Part shown: in pieces, positions 26,591-36,624 of the stretch
Layout of the letters: each line of letters starts with the position of its first letter
Position numbering within the stretch: the stretch's first letter is position 1
Origin: SHYQ01 sp041674525
GTDB taxonomy: Bacteria; Chloroflexota; Dehalococcoidia; UBA2979
Direction of reading: 5' to 3'
Assembly: GCA_041674525.1 (NCBI GenBank)
Contig: JBAYVN010000007.1
Location: 1-54,741 of the forward strand
DNA length: 54,741 nucleotides
Notes under the pieces: generated by a model
What the model was told of the DNA's origin: nothing
Databases searched by the model: none
What the model saw: only the letters and a program-made list of their open reading frames with translations
Program-made: the position numbers and the translations under genes

Positions 26591-27361
26591 ATGAAGATCG
26601 CAACCTGGAACGTGAACTCGCTGAAGGCGCGCATCCCGCGCGTGCTGGAGTTCCTGCACGTCCACCACCCGGACGTGCTCTGCCTGCAGGAGACGAAGAC
26701 CACGGCCGAGGCGTTCCCGCGCGGGGCGCTGATGGAGGCCGGGTACACCGCTGCGGACCACAGCGCCGGGCAGTGGGCGGGGGTCGCCATCCTCGCCCCC
26801 ACCGGCACGCCGATCCTCGACGTTACCTGCGGGCTTCCGGGCGCACCGCTGGCCAGCGAGGCGCGCTGGATCGAGGCGACGATCGGGGGCGTGCGCTTCG
26901 TCAGCGTCTACGTGATCAACGGCCGCACGCTGGACGATCCGATGTTCCCGCTGAAGCTCGAGTTCCTGGAGGCGATGGGGCGGCGGGTCGAGGCCCTCGC
27001 CGGGCAGCCGCTGGTGGTGGCCGGTGACTTCAACATCGCCCCGGCGGATGTGGATGTGTACAGCCCGGCCACGTTCGCACACTCCACGCACGTCACGCCC
27101 GACGAGCGCGCGCGCCTCGCGGCCATCCTCGAGCGGGGGCTCGTGGACGCCTACCGCCACCTGGACCCCGTGGGGGCGCATTTCACGTGGTGGGACTACC
27201 GCGGCGGCGACTTCCACCGGGGACTCGGCCTGCGCATCGACCTGGCGCTCGTATCGCCGGACCTGGCGGCATCGCTGCGGTCGTGCGGCATCGACCGGGA
27301 CTTCCGCAAGGGACCCAAGCCTTCTGATCACGCCCCGCTGATCTTTGAAATAGATCGCTAA
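26591..27361 (+). CDS. xthA: Exodeoxyribonuclease III (AP endonuclease, XthA type)
   Basis: A 256-residue Mg-dependent AP endonuclease of the exonuclease III/APE1 family. Active-site residues are present in order: N7 in WNVNS, E34 in LQETK, the GDFN motif in mid-protein (Asp and Asn), the TWWDYR segment, and the terminal SDHAP (D246, H247). Length and motif spacing match bacterial XthA. It removes abasic sites and 3'-blocks in base excision repair. The ATG at 26591 begins directly with the conserved KIATWNVNS strand. Confidence 0.95.
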   Translation: MKIATWNVNSLKARIPRVLEFLHVHHPDVLCLQETKTTAEAFPRGALMEAGYTAADHSAGQWAGVAILAPTGTPILDVTCGLPGAPLASEARWIEATIGGVRFVSVYVINGRTLDDPMFPLKLEFLEAMGRRVEALAGQPLVVAGDFNIAPADVDVYSPATFAHSTHVTPDERARLAAILERGLVDAYRHLDPVGAHFTWWDYRGGDFHRGLGLRIDLALVSPDLAASLRSCGIDRDFRKGPKPSDHAPLIFEIDR

Positions 27362-27421
27362 CACCTTCACGGGCCGCGCTTGAGACCATGGTGGCTCAAC
27401 ACCAGACCCATGGGAGGCTCG

Positions 27422-28513
27422 ATGCTGGCCGGACTGCTCTCTGGCGCCGTTGCGGCGCTCGTCGCGGCGCTGCTCTCGCTGCCGCTGCATTCGCCCGATG
27501 ACGCGATCTTCAACACGGCCACGGTGACCCTGGGCGCGCTGGTCGCCGGGGTCGCGGCAGGCGGGCTGCGGCAGGCGCTCTCCGCACGCGCGTTCGCGAT
27601 CGCGTGGGGCGGCGCGTTCGTCGTCCTGGTGGTGGCGCTCGCCGCGAGCGAGGCGATGTTCGCGCGGATGCTGACCTTCGGGCTCCCCATCGCTGCGATC
27701 GTCTTCGCGGTGACTGCGCTGGGCGTCGCACTCCTGCGCGGGCGCGCGCTGCCGAGGATGCCGCTGGTCAGCGTCGCAGTGGCCGGCATCGCCGTGGCGG
27801 TGGGCCTCGGCCTGGCGGGGCAGGGAGACGCCGAGAGTGGAGCGCTCGCCCTCCCGGCAGTTGCGGGCGTCCGGGGTGAGCCCGCCGCGACGAGCACCGG
27901 CGCCACCGCCGCGGGTGCCTCGGCGAGCCCGGCCGCAGCCGGCGCCACGGCCGCCACGGCCGGCGGCGTTCCCGCGCGATTCGCCACGCCGGCGGACCTG
28001 AAGAACGTGACATTCGTCGTGGGCAGCGGGTCGCAGGCGACGTTCACCGTGAACGAGAAGCTGGCGAACCTCCCGCTCCCCAATGACGCCGTCGTGCGGG
28101 GCACCGCCCTCGCCGGCGAGATCCATCTGGACGGCCGCGCCTCGAAGATCACGCTCGACCTGCAGCAGCTCGCCAGCGACCAGCCGCGACGTGACGCGTT
28201 CGTGCGCCAGATGTTCCGCGCGCACCCGGCGGCGGTGCTGACCGTTCCCGCGCTGGCGGGCCTCCCCGACCGCTACGAGGCCGGACAGACGGTGAAGCAG
28301 ACCGTGACCGGCACGCTCGCCATCAACGGCGTGGAGCGCCCCATCGCCTTCGAGGTCGAGGCGCGCCTGGACGGCACGGTGCTGAACGTCCTCGGCAAGA
28401 CGGCGTTCGTGTGGAAGGACTTCGACATCACGCCACCGAACACCCCCACGGTCCGGGTCCAGGACCGCGTGGCGGTCGAGGTCCTGATCGCCGCCCGCCC
28501 GCAGGCCAGCTGA
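27422..28513 (+). CDS. Membrane-anchored YceI-family protein
   Basis: A 363-residue protein in two parts. Residues 1-125 contain four hydrophobic helices. After an Ala/Thr/Gly-rich linker (about 130-190) the C-terminal 170 residues form a YceI-like lipocalin domain (FATPADLKNVTFVVGSGS, then GTALAGEIHLDGR, TGTLAINGVERPI and AFVWKDFDITPP), the pattern of YceI proteins that bind polyisoprenoids or other amphiphiles. The usual YceI protein is a free periplasmic protein of about 190 residues; here it is tethered to the membrane. The ATG at 27422 has GGGAGG at 27412-27417. Confidence 0.82.
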   Translation: MLAGLLSGAVAALVAALLSLPLHSPDDAIFNTATVTLGALVAGVAAGGLRQALSARAFAIAWGGAFVVLVVALAASEAMFARMLTFGLPIAAIVFAVTALGVALLRGRALPRMPLVSVAVAGIAVAVGLGLAGQGDAESGALALPAVAGVRGEPAATSTGATAAGASASPAAAGATAATAGGVPARFATPADLKNVTFVVGSGSQATFTVNEKLANLPLPNDAVVRGTALAGEIHLDGRASKITLDLQQLASDQPRRDAFVRQMFRAHPAAVLTVPALAGLPDRYEAGQTVKQTVTGTLAINGVERPIAFEVEARLDGTVLNVLGKTAFVWKDFDITPPNTPTVRVQDRVAVEVLIAARPQAS

Positions 28514-28621
28514 CGAACGCCGTTGGTCGGCTGCGCGATCAGGCTTTCCCCGATGCTCGTGCGTGCGAACGGCGTCTAGGCTTTGTCTGAGCCCTCCCGC
28601 CAGCGACCGGAAGGTCGGGCC

Positions 28622-29806
28622 ATGCTGAACATGTCACCGCGCGAGCCGCATGTCGCGCCGCCGCCTGCGACCCGCGCGCGTGCCCCGTTGAAGATGCCCG
28701 CGCGCCGCATCGAGGAGTTCGACGCGCTCCGCGGCATCGCGATCATCTGGGTGATCTGCCTCCACGCGTACTTCGGCCCGTGGGGCACCACGCCCCGCGC
28801 CGAGCTGCTCACCATGCGCCTGACGCAGCTGGTGGCCAACTCCTCGGTGCCGATCTTCCTGTTCATGTCTGGCTTCCTCAGCGCCCGCGACCACAGCCCG
28901 AACTTCAGTACCCTGCTCACCGCGCGCCTGCGGCGGCTGGCGATCCCCCTCCTCTTCTGGATGACCGTCGCGCTGCTGTACCAGGTGTGGCGCACCGGGG
29001 CGCTGACCGGCGACCTCGTGCAATCGTTCCTGCTCTTCGACATCTCCGGCCAGTACTACTACGTGGTGGTGCTCCTGTTCCTGACCGCAGCGCTGTACCC
29101 GCTGCGCTTCGTGGATGACCGCGATCTCAAGTGGTACGTGGTGGCCGCGTTCGCGCTCAACGTCGCGACCATCCTGTACTACCGCGACCGCCCGCTCGAT
29201 GCCCTCGGGTGGACGCTGGCGTATCGCAACCCGCTGATGTGGGTCTTCTCGTTCACGTTCGGACTGTGGGTCGCGCGGACGCAGGGTCACGTTCGCTTCA
29301 GCCGCCGCATCATCGCGGCGGCGGCGATCGGGATGGTGGCGTCCACGGCCGTGTACGTGTATCTCGGCGAGCGCGGCCCGGGATACCCGGAGTCCTACTT
29401 CGGCGTGACGGTGTTCCTGTTCGCCGTGTTCGGGTTCATTGTGTGGCCGGCGGCGATCCGCGCGGTCGAGCGCAACCGCGGGGGCCACGCGCTGCTCGCG
29501 CCGTTCCGCGCGCTGGCGCCCCTTGCGTTCGCGATCTACCTGGTCCACAAGCCGCTCTTCGTGGGCGAGCTCTCCGGTCGCGTGACCGCAAGCGGACTCC
29601 TCTCCGGCGGCGGCATCGGCAACGACTTCCTGGGCCTCGTCGGGTCGATCTTCGTGGTCGGCGCGACCGCCTCCATCATCACGGTGATCGTGGTAAACCG
29701 GCTGTTCCCCCGCTTCTCCGCGGTGTACCTCGGCGTCGAGCAGCCTCGCCGGCCGGGATCCCACGAGCGCACGGAGCCGCAAGCGGGGGATCGGCCTGCG
29801 GCCTGA
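28622..29806 (+). CDS. Acyltransferase-3 family integral membrane protein
   Basis: A 394-residue, ten-helix membrane protein of the acyltransferase-3 (OafA/NodX) family without an SGNH tail. The first helix has EEFDALRGIAIIWVICLHAY (31-50), with the Arg and His expected at the cytoplasmic acyl-donor site. The SVPIFLFMSGFLSA motif follows in helix 2, and AIYLVHKPLF near the end corresponds to the last conserved helix. It would O-acylate a surface polysaccharide or lipid. The ATG at 28622 has GGAAGG at 28609-28614; an in-frame TTG 13 codons upstream has no ribosome-binding site. Confidence 0.87.
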   Translation: MLNMSPREPHVAPPPATRARAPLKMPARRIEEFDALRGIAIIWVICLHAYFGPWGTTPRAELLTMRLTQLVANSSVPIFLFMSGFLSARDHSPNFSTLLTARLRRLAIPLLFWMTVALLYQVWRTGALTGDLVQSFLLFDISGQYYYVVVLLFLTAALYPLRFVDDRDLKWYVVAAFALNVATILYYRDRPLDALGWTLAYRNPLMWVFSFTFGLWVARTQGHVRFSRRIIAAAAIGMVASTAVYVYLGERGPGYPESYFGVTVFLFAVFGFIVWPAAIRAVERNRGGHALLAPFRALAPLAFAIYLVHKPLFVGELSGRVTASGLLSGGGIGNDFLGLVGSIFVVGATASIITVIVVNRLFPRFSAVYLGVEQPRRPGSHERTEPQAGDRPAA

Positions 29807-29831
29807 GCGGTCTCCGCCGCGGTCTGGAGCG

Positions 29832-30242
29832 TCAGAGCTGCGCGAGCAGCGTGGCAAGCCACATCGCGGCGCCGTTCGCGAGCCAGAGCACGGAGGCATA
29901 GCGCACCGCGCGGACGCTTGTCCCGCGAAGGCGCCGGTCCGCGCCGCCGAGGCGCGACAGCCCGTTCGCCCACGCGCGGCCGAGGAGCGACTCGCTGCCC
30001 GCCACGACGATGGTGACGAGAAGCAGGGGCAGGCCGAGCAGGATCGCGCTGCCGAGGATGAAGCCGTACATCGGCAGCGAGTACGCGTGCCCGGTGGCTG
30101 CGAGCACGAAGAGGCCGCTGACGAACATGCTGCCACCGACGATCGTGAGCGTCGGTGTGGACCAGCGCGGAAGCCTGCTCCCGTCCGCCGTCGCCGGCGC
30201 CGTACCCTGCTCGCGCCCATGCTCGCGCCCGTGCTCACGCAT
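29832..30242 (-). CDS. Small integral membrane protein, unknown function
   Basis: A 136-residue protein with a charged N-terminus that contains a short repeat (REHGREHGREQG), then about three membrane helices (near 35-55, 60-85 and 115-135). The start at 30242 is supported by GGGAG about 7 nt upstream. I do not recognise a family. It is convergent with the acyltransferase (25-bp gap) and divergent from the YgjP-type gene. Confidence 0.6.
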   Translation of the reverse strand: MREHGREHGREQGTAPATADGSRLPRWSTPTLTIVGGSMFVSGLFVLAATGHAYSLPMYGFILGSAILLGLPLLLVTIVVAGSESLLGRAWANGLSRLGGADRRLRGTSVRAVRYASVLWLANGAAMWLATLLAQL

Positions 30243-30458
30243 CGTGTGCTCCCGCCTGCCGGCACGCCGGTGATCATCGCCGATCCCTGCCAGCGGGATC
30301 ATCGGCAGGTCTCGCGCGGCCTCGCGTGCGGCGGCCCGGGGGAAACCCGCGCCCCGGGCCCCGCGGGGCCCGAGTTCCTCGCTCGACCGCGCGCCTCGCA
30401 ACGTACCTCGCCGCGCGCGGTCCGCGGTACGCTAGCGGTGCATCCAGGGGGAGCGTCC

Positions 30459-31232
30459 GTGGCACGACAGGCTGGCGCGGCTCGCTCCACCCGCAGCGCG
30501 GTCCCGGTACGGGATCCGGAACGCGGCTCGGTGGAGCACGCCGGCACCGCGATCGAGTACGAGGTCGTGCGGACCGCCCGCCGCCGGCGCACCCTGGAGC
30601 TCACGGTGGACGGGCACGGGGTGCACGTGGCGGCGCCGCTGCGCACGCCGCGCCGCGAGATCGAGGAGTTCGTGCGCGGGCGCGGCCCGTGGATCCTCAA
30701 GCACCGCCCCACCGTGCGCGCACCCCTGGAGTACGCCACCGGGGAGGCGCTACCGTTCCGGGGCGTCTCGCTGCCGCTCCTGGTGCGGGACCGCTCCGGT
30801 CGAGGCGTGTCGGTGGAGCGCGGGTTGTTCGATCTCTATGTGGCGATCCCCGCACGCCTCGACGGCCCGCGCCGCTCGCGGGCCGTGCAGGCGGCCCTCG
30901 CCAAATGGTACGTGGCGCGTGCCGAGGAGTCCGTGGCCGAGAGCGTGTCGCGCTGGACCGGCATCACGCGCCGGCAGCCGAGGCAGGTCCTGATCCGCAA
31001 CCAGCGCCAGCGCTGGGGATCGTGCTCGCCGGACGGAACGCTGCGGTTCAACTGGCGGCTGGTGATGCTCGACCCTGCGCTATTGGATTATGTCGTTGTC
31101 CATGAACTGACCCACCTCGATGTTCCCAACCACGGGCCCGGCTTCTGGAGCGCCGTGGCGCGCGTGCTCCCGGACCACGCCGCCCGGCGGAGGCGCATGC
31201 GCGAGGCCGCGGCGAACCTGCCGGCGCTCTGA
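30459..31232 (+). CDS. YgjP/SprT-like metal-dependent protein (DUF45)
   Basis: A 257-residue protein with the DUF45 (YgjP, WSS1-like) fold. The zincin motif HELTH is at 215-219 and the third His at 225 (NHGPGFW), preceded by the QRWGSCSPDGTLRFNWRL signature of the family. The N-terminal half has the RRRTLELTV and FVRGRGPWI segments usual for YgjP. The family is annotated as a metalloprotease, and some members have been described as UTP pyrophosphatases; the sequence does not decide. The GTG at 30459 has GGGGGAG just upstream; a GTG 7 codons earlier lacks one. Confidence 0.85.
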   Translation: MARQAGAARSTRSAVPVRDPERGSVEHAGTAIEYEVVRTARRRRTLELTVDGHGVHVAAPLRTPRREIEEFVRGRGPWILKHRPTVRAPLEYATGEALPFRGVSLPLLVRDRSGRGVSVERGLFDLYVAIPARLDGPRRSRAVQAALAKWYVARAEESVAESVSRWTGITRRQPRQVLIRNQRQRWGSCSPDGTLRFNWRLVMLDPALLDYVVVHELTHLDVPNHGPGFWSAVARVLPDHAARRRRMREAAANLPAL

Positions 31233-31257
31233 TCCCGTCGCCCGGCGGGTCCTGTCG

Positions 31258-31632
31258 TCAGGCCTCGCGGCTGCCCTGCCGCGCGCCGAAGTAGAAGCCG
31301 GTGACGGTCCCGGCCTCCACTGCCAGCGCACCCAACAGCGCGAGTCCGGACTCCAGCGCCCCCGCGTGCAGCAGGAAGAACGCCCCGCCGAGGTGCCCCC
31401 CGAGGAACGCGAGGACGATGCCCCCCGCGAGGTACGCGCGCACCGTCCCTGCCGGTCGCCCCAGCGGGCCGCTCTGGTCGGCCGGCCCCGCGCCGGTTGG
31501 CCCCGCACTCGCCGGTACACTGGCCGGCACAGCACTGGCCGGCACAGCACTGACCGGTAAAGCGCCGGCCGCCACGGCACCCTCTGGCGTTGCATCCACG
31601 GTTGGCCCCACTCTCGACTGGACGAGGACCAT
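31258..31632 (-). CDS. Small hypothetical protein with two membrane segments
   Basis: A 124-residue protein. The N-terminal half is a low-complexity Ala/Pro/Ser/Val region encoded by a tandem DNA repeat (31519-31563); the C-terminal half has two hydrophobic helices (YLAGGIVLAFLGGHLGGAFF and a following LALLGALAVEAG segment). The start at 31632 (MVLVQSRV) is a choice without a good ribosome-binding site; a longer frame to 31728 would cross the dinB-like promoter and start. Function is unknown. Confidence 0.5.
   Translation of the reverse strand: MVLVQSRVGPTVDATPEGAVAAGALPVSAVPASAVPASVPASAGPTGAGPADQSGPLGRPAGTVRAYLAGGIVLAFLGGHLGGAFFLLHAGALESGLALLGALAVEAGTVTGFYFGARQGSREA
31519..31563. repeat. 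Three tandem copies of a 15-bp unit inside a coding region
   Basis: Units at 31519-31533 and 31534-31548 are identical (ACTGGCCGGCACAGC); 31549-31563 differs at three positions. The repeats encode the Ala/Val/Pro stretch of the small membrane protein on the minus strand and are in frame with it, so copy number could vary without breaking the gene. Confidence 0.75.
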
Positions 31633-31718
31633 ATGCCGCGCGGAGGGTGTGCCCGGAGGTGGGCATGGCACCCGTGCGGGGGCTATCATCCCCGCCCACA
31701 ACGAGAGGCGATCCGACC

Positions 31719-32198
31719 ATGACGACACGGGACGACATCATCGCGGCGATCCGCGGCGTGGACGAGCGGCTGGACGCACTCCGCGACCGGATCATCGAGC
31801 GCGGCGACCGGCCACTGCCGGAGGGCACGTGGCACGTCCGCGACGTCCTCTCCCACCTCGCTGCGCGCGCCAACGGCGTCGATCGCGTCGTCCAGCGGCT
31901 GCGTGCCGCGGAAGCGGGCGTCCCCGCTGCGCCCCCGCGCAACGTCGACGAGATCAACGCGGGCCAGGTGGAGGAACGCCGCGACGCGACGGTCGTGGCG
32001 CTGCTGGACGAGATCCGCGCGGGCCACGCGGCCGCGATCACCGCGCTGGCGCACGTGGACGATGCCACGCTGGCGAAGATGCTGGCGCAGGGCTTCCGGC
32101 CGGGCGAATCCCCGGTCGCGGACATGATCCTGCGCGGCGGTCCGTCCCACGACAACACCCACCTGGACCAGGTGGAGGCGGCGATCGCCGAGGGGTGA
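31719..32198 (+). CDS. DinB-family four-helix protein
   Basis: A 159-residue helical protein of the DinB/YfiT-like superfamily. The expected metal-binding His residues are present: one in WHVRDVLSHLA (near residue 45-52) and an H-x3-H pair in PSHDNTHLDQV near the C-terminus. Members include thiol-dependent S-transferases (bacillithiol or mycothiol) and proteins of unknown function. The ATG at 31719 has a GAGAGG about 11 nt upstream, and TATCAT at 31684-31689 is a possible -10. The last residues nearly reach the next gene (86-bp gap), so co-transcription with the EamA gene is possible. Confidence 0.8.
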   Translation: MTTRDDIIAAIRGVDERLDALRDRIIERGDRPLPEGTWHVRDVLSHLAARANGVDRVVQRLRAAEAGVPAAPPRNVDEINAGQVEERRDATVVALLDEIRAGHAAAITALAHVDDATLAKMLAQGFRPGESPVADMILRGGPSHDNTHLDQVEAAIAEG

Positions 32199-32283
32199 GC
32201 ACGACCAGGCTCGCGCCGGGGCTATCCCCCGCCGCCGCCGCAGGGGAACATGGGGCCACGTCCTCCGACGAGGAAGGGGCTCC

Positions 32284-33180
32284 GTGGGAGAAGCCGCCGC
32301 GCTCATCTCCGCGCTCTGCTGGGCAGGCACCAGCGTCGCGCTCGCTCGCCTGGGCACGAGGTACGGGAGCGCGGTCCTCAGTGGCCTCCGCTTCCTTATC
32401 GCCTCCCCGTTCGTGATCGCCCTGCTCTTCGTCACCGGCAACGCCGGGCAGCTGCGCCACGCCGAGGCGAGCGCGGTGCTGGCGATGGTGGCAAGCGCGG
32501 CGATCGGCTACGGGATCGGCGACACGCTCTACATCCGCTCGCTCCCCCGCGTCGGCCTGCAGCGCATGTCCCCCTCCGCGACGGCGCTCTGGGTCGCGAT
32601 GAGCGCCGCGGGCGCCGTGCTCATCCTGGGCGAGCCGGCGGGCTGGGACCTGGCGGTGGGGGGCACATCCGTGGTGGCCGGGGTGTACCTCGTCGTCTCC
32701 GGGCAGGTGCAGGCGCTCCCCGAGCCCGGCGGCCCGGCCCGCCTGGGCGCCATCCCCACGCTGGCTGTGCTGGTGGGCGTCGCCAGCGCGTGGGCGGCGG
32801 CCACGCTGATCCTCGCGGGGGGCAGGGGGAGCCTCGGGGCGATCGCCGCGGGCGCCGTGCGCATCCCCGCGGGCGGCGCAGTGATCGCGCTGGTGGCCAC
32901 AGTGGCGACCAGGGGAACCGTGTTACGCCGCCTGCCGAGCCCGCGCGACTTCCCCCTGCTGCTGGCGATCGGCATCGGCGGCACCGCCGTGGGGAGCCTG
33001 CTCTACATCTACGCCGTGGCCACGGCGGGTGCGGCGCGGGCGGTGATCCTCAACTCCACGTCGCCGCTGATGGTCGTCCCCCTGTCGATGATCTTCCTCG
33101 GCGAGCGCCCGACGATGCGGGTGGGTGTGGGGACGCTATTCTGCCTCGCGGGGACGTTGATCGTGGTCCGGGGAGGGTAG
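32284..33180 (+). CDS. EamA-domain DMT transporter
   Basis: A 298-residue, ten-helix membrane protein with two EamA repeats. The first half opens with AALISALCWAGTSVALARLG; the second half has GTAVGSLLYIYAVATAGAARA and ends with the PLMVVPLSMIFLGERP motif, the signature of EamA domains. It belongs to the drug/metabolite transporters exporting amino acids, metabolites or drugs; substrate unknown. The GTG at 32284 has GGAAGGGG upstream. Confidence 0.87.
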   Translation: MGEAAALISALCWAGTSVALARLGTRYGSAVLSGLRFLIASPFVIALLFVTGNAGQLRHAEASAVLAMVASAAIGYGIGDTLYIRSLPRVGLQRMSPSATALWVAMSAAGAVLILGEPAGWDLAVGGTSVVAGVYLVVSGQVQALPEPGGPARLGAIPTLAVLVGVASAWAAATLILAGGRGSLGAIAAGAVRIPAGGAVIALVATVATRGTVLRRLPSPRDFPLLLAIGIGGTAVGSLLYIYAVATAGAARAVILNSTSPLMVVPLSMIFLGERPTMRVGVGTLFCLAGTLIVVRGG

Positions 33181-33311
33181 ATCCGGGAGTGAAATCTGCC
33201 GGTCTAACCTTGACGTACCCGTTACATTTTGGAGCGAGCATGTTATGGTCACGGTGGCGCCGGGCGGGGACACCCGAATGCCCAGACCCAGGTCAAGCCA
33301 GCGGGGGGGAT

Positions 33312-33491
33312 ATGGCGACGAAGACGCGAGTCATGGTTTGCGAGACGCACCACTGGATGCTGCCGGCTCCCGGCGGCCCCACCAGCGTGGGCACCTGTAA
33401 GCACTGCGGCGCTGAGAAGGAATTCTCCAACGCTGCCGCTCGAGGCTGGGTGCCGCGTCCGGCGGCGAAGAAGAAGCCCGCCACCGCCTGA
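33312..33491 (+). CDS. Small zinc-ribbon-like protein (HHW type)
   Basis: A 59-residue basic protein. C10, H13/H14, C29 and C32 (VCETHHW ... GTCKHCGAEKEF) form a plausible zinc site, and the C-terminus is Lys/Pro/Ala-rich. Similar short proteins with an HHW motif, a GPTS-x-G turn and a CK-x-CG knuckle recur in Chloroflexota genomes and have no assigned function, as far as I recall. The ATG at 33312 lies just after a run of seven G. Its small size and Lys-rich tail suggest nucleic acid or ribosome contact; this is inference. Confidence 0.72.
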   Translation: MATKTRVMVCETHHWMLPAPGGPTSVGTCKHCGAEKEFSNAAARGWVPRPAAKKKPATA

Positions 33492-33514
33492 GTGCGACCA
33501 CGGCTCAGCATCGA

Positions 33515-33536
33515 ACAGCCGCCACCAGGCGGCTGT
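33515..33536 (+). terminator. Hairpin after the small zinc-ribbon gene
   Basis: ACAGCCGCC at 33515-33523 pairs perfectly with GGCGGCTGT at 33528-33536 around an ACCA loop, 24 nt beyond the stop codon. The T-tract is weak (CGTATGT follows). Confidence 0.6.
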
Positions 33537-33650
33537 CGTATGTCCGGAGTGCGCGGCGCCATCGGGTGCCTCCGCTGGCCCGCTGCCCCTCGTGCGCCCT
33601 CGCCGATCGCTCGCGGACGATGGCCGCTGGCGCGGGGCGTGGTTCACTGT

Positions 33651-33689
33651 GATCATAGGATCAGATCAAGATCATGGGATCGCGTGATC
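33651..33689. repeat. Cluster of six GATC sites upstream of typA
   Basis: GATC occurs at 33651, 33659, 33664, 33670, 33678 and 33686, six times in 39 bp, in a locally AT-richer patch about 105-145 bp before the typA start. Spacings are 8, 5, 6, 8 and 8 bp. It may be a regulator-binding or methylation-sensitive site; nothing similar is evident elsewhere in the window. Confidence 0.5.
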
Positions 33690-33794
33690 GTGCAGCCGTG
33701 CATCCAGTGCAGGCTTCGCGCCGCCGCGCTGCACGGCATGGCCCGCAGCGCCAGTCCTCAATCGCCGCTCGACTAACGTCAGGATCGTGACCGC

Positions 33795-35633
<1,839 letters not shown>

Positions 35634-35740
35634 CGTTTCCTGCGATCCCCGCCCGCAATCTAGTCACACCTATCGCACGAGCGCGCGATCATACAAATCA
35701 CTTTGTCGATTCGCGCGTGCGGGGAGTTAGGATCGATCCG

Positions 35741-35935
35741 ATGGCGACACAGCGCTGCGAATTCTGCACCGCACGCCCTCAACAGGAAGTCGCAGTGTCC
35801 CGCTGGCGCGATGATCCTGACGACCGCGAACGTCTGACGCTGTGGGTGTGTACGAAGCACCTGGCGCGGATGCAGAAGGCCGGAACCCGTGGGTGGGCCC
35901 ACGGCGGAGCGTTCTACAAGACCGGCTTCTGGTAG
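35741..35935 (+). CDS. Small CxxC...CxxH zinc-finger-like protein
   Basis: A 64-residue protein with C6-x2-C9 and C37-x2-H40 (CEFC ... VCTKH), which would make one compact zinc finger, followed by a KAGTRGWAHGG tail. The ATG at 35741 has AGGA 8 nt upstream. The 107 bp before it contain an AT-rich patch (near 35690-35710) likely to hold its promoter. No function is known; the fold is like small treble-clef proteins. It is immediately followed by the TetR gene. Confidence 0.65.
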   Translation: MATQRCEFCTARPQQEVAVSRWRDDPDDRERLTLWVCTKHLARMQKAGTRGWAHGGAFYKTGFW

Positions 35936-36000
35936 CGGCCCCGTCAGCATCCTCGCGGCGCCCGGGCAACATGAAGGCACGACGAGGAGCCACTCCAGCC

Positions 36001-36624
36001 ATGACACTCCGGCCTGATTCTGGCACCGGTGCCGATGGCACCCGCGAGCCTCGACGCAACGAGGTCCTCCACCACGTGATCGCCCTCATCGGCGAACACG
36101 GGATCGATGGCATGACGATGCGCCAGGTCGCGCAGGCAACCGGGCTCAGCACCGGCACCATCAACTACCACTTCGGCAACAAGCGCGGGCTGGTCCTCGC
36201 GGCGCTCGCATCTGCGGGCGACGCACCGGAGAGCGGTGCCCCCGGCGGCTCATCGCTCGCGCGGCTGCAGCGGCTGCTCGCCAGCTTCGTGCTGGATGCG
36301 CCGGAGCGCCGCGCATGGTGGCAGTTCTGGGTGGAGGTGGCCGCACAAAGCGCCCGCGACGAGGAGCTGCGGCGACACGAACGTGCGCGCCAGTCCGCCC
36401 AGCGCCGCCACATCGAAGAGCTCATCGAGGACGGCGTGCGCCGCGGCGAGATGCGATCAGACCCGGCGGTGACCGCGGACACGGTGCTGTCGCTCGCGAC
36501 CGGGCTGGCCATCGTCCAGCTGACGTCCCCCGACGACGCCACCGTGCGGCGCGCAGCCGAGATCCTCGAGGACTCCGTGCGGAGGATGGCCGCCGCCGGG
36601 GGTACCGCGACCCCCGAGAGCTAG
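36001..36624 (+). CDS. TetR/AcrR-family transcriptional regulator
   Basis: A 207-residue repressor-type protein. The N-terminal helix-turn-helix covers about residues 20-65 (IDGMTMRQVAQATGLSTGTI then NYHFGNKRGL), the classical TetR recognition helix. The C-terminal ligand domain is helical and carries an AWWQFWVEVAAQSA segment like that of BetI/AcrR relatives. The ATG at 36001 has GAGGAG 11 nt upstream; another in-frame ATG at 35971 has none. Likely targets are neighbouring genes, but no operator is evident. Its TAG stop shares a CTAG with the convergent gene. Confidence 0.88.
   Translation: MTLRPDSGTGADGTREPRRNEVLHHVIALIGEHGIDGMTMRQVAQATGLSTGTINYHFGNKRGLVLAALASAGDAPESGAPGGSSLARLQRLLASFVLDAPERRAWWQFWVEVAAQSARDEELRRHERARQSAQRRHIEELIEDGVRRGEMRSDPAVTADTVLSLATGLAIVQLTSPDDATVRRAAEILEDSVRRMAAAGGTATPES

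Larger units (their letters stand above)
33492..33794. other. Gene-free region upstream of typA
   Basis: No supported coding region. It holds a terminator-like hairpin just after the small zinc-ribbon gene (33515-33536) and an unusual cluster of GATC sites (33651-33689), both listed separately, and presumably the typA promoter. Confidence 0.6.

Noticed and set aside
33210..33215. TTGACG as a -35 box upstream of the small zinc-ribbon gene
   Set aside because: No -10-like hexamer lies at 16-18 bp; TACATT is too close and TGTTAT too far.
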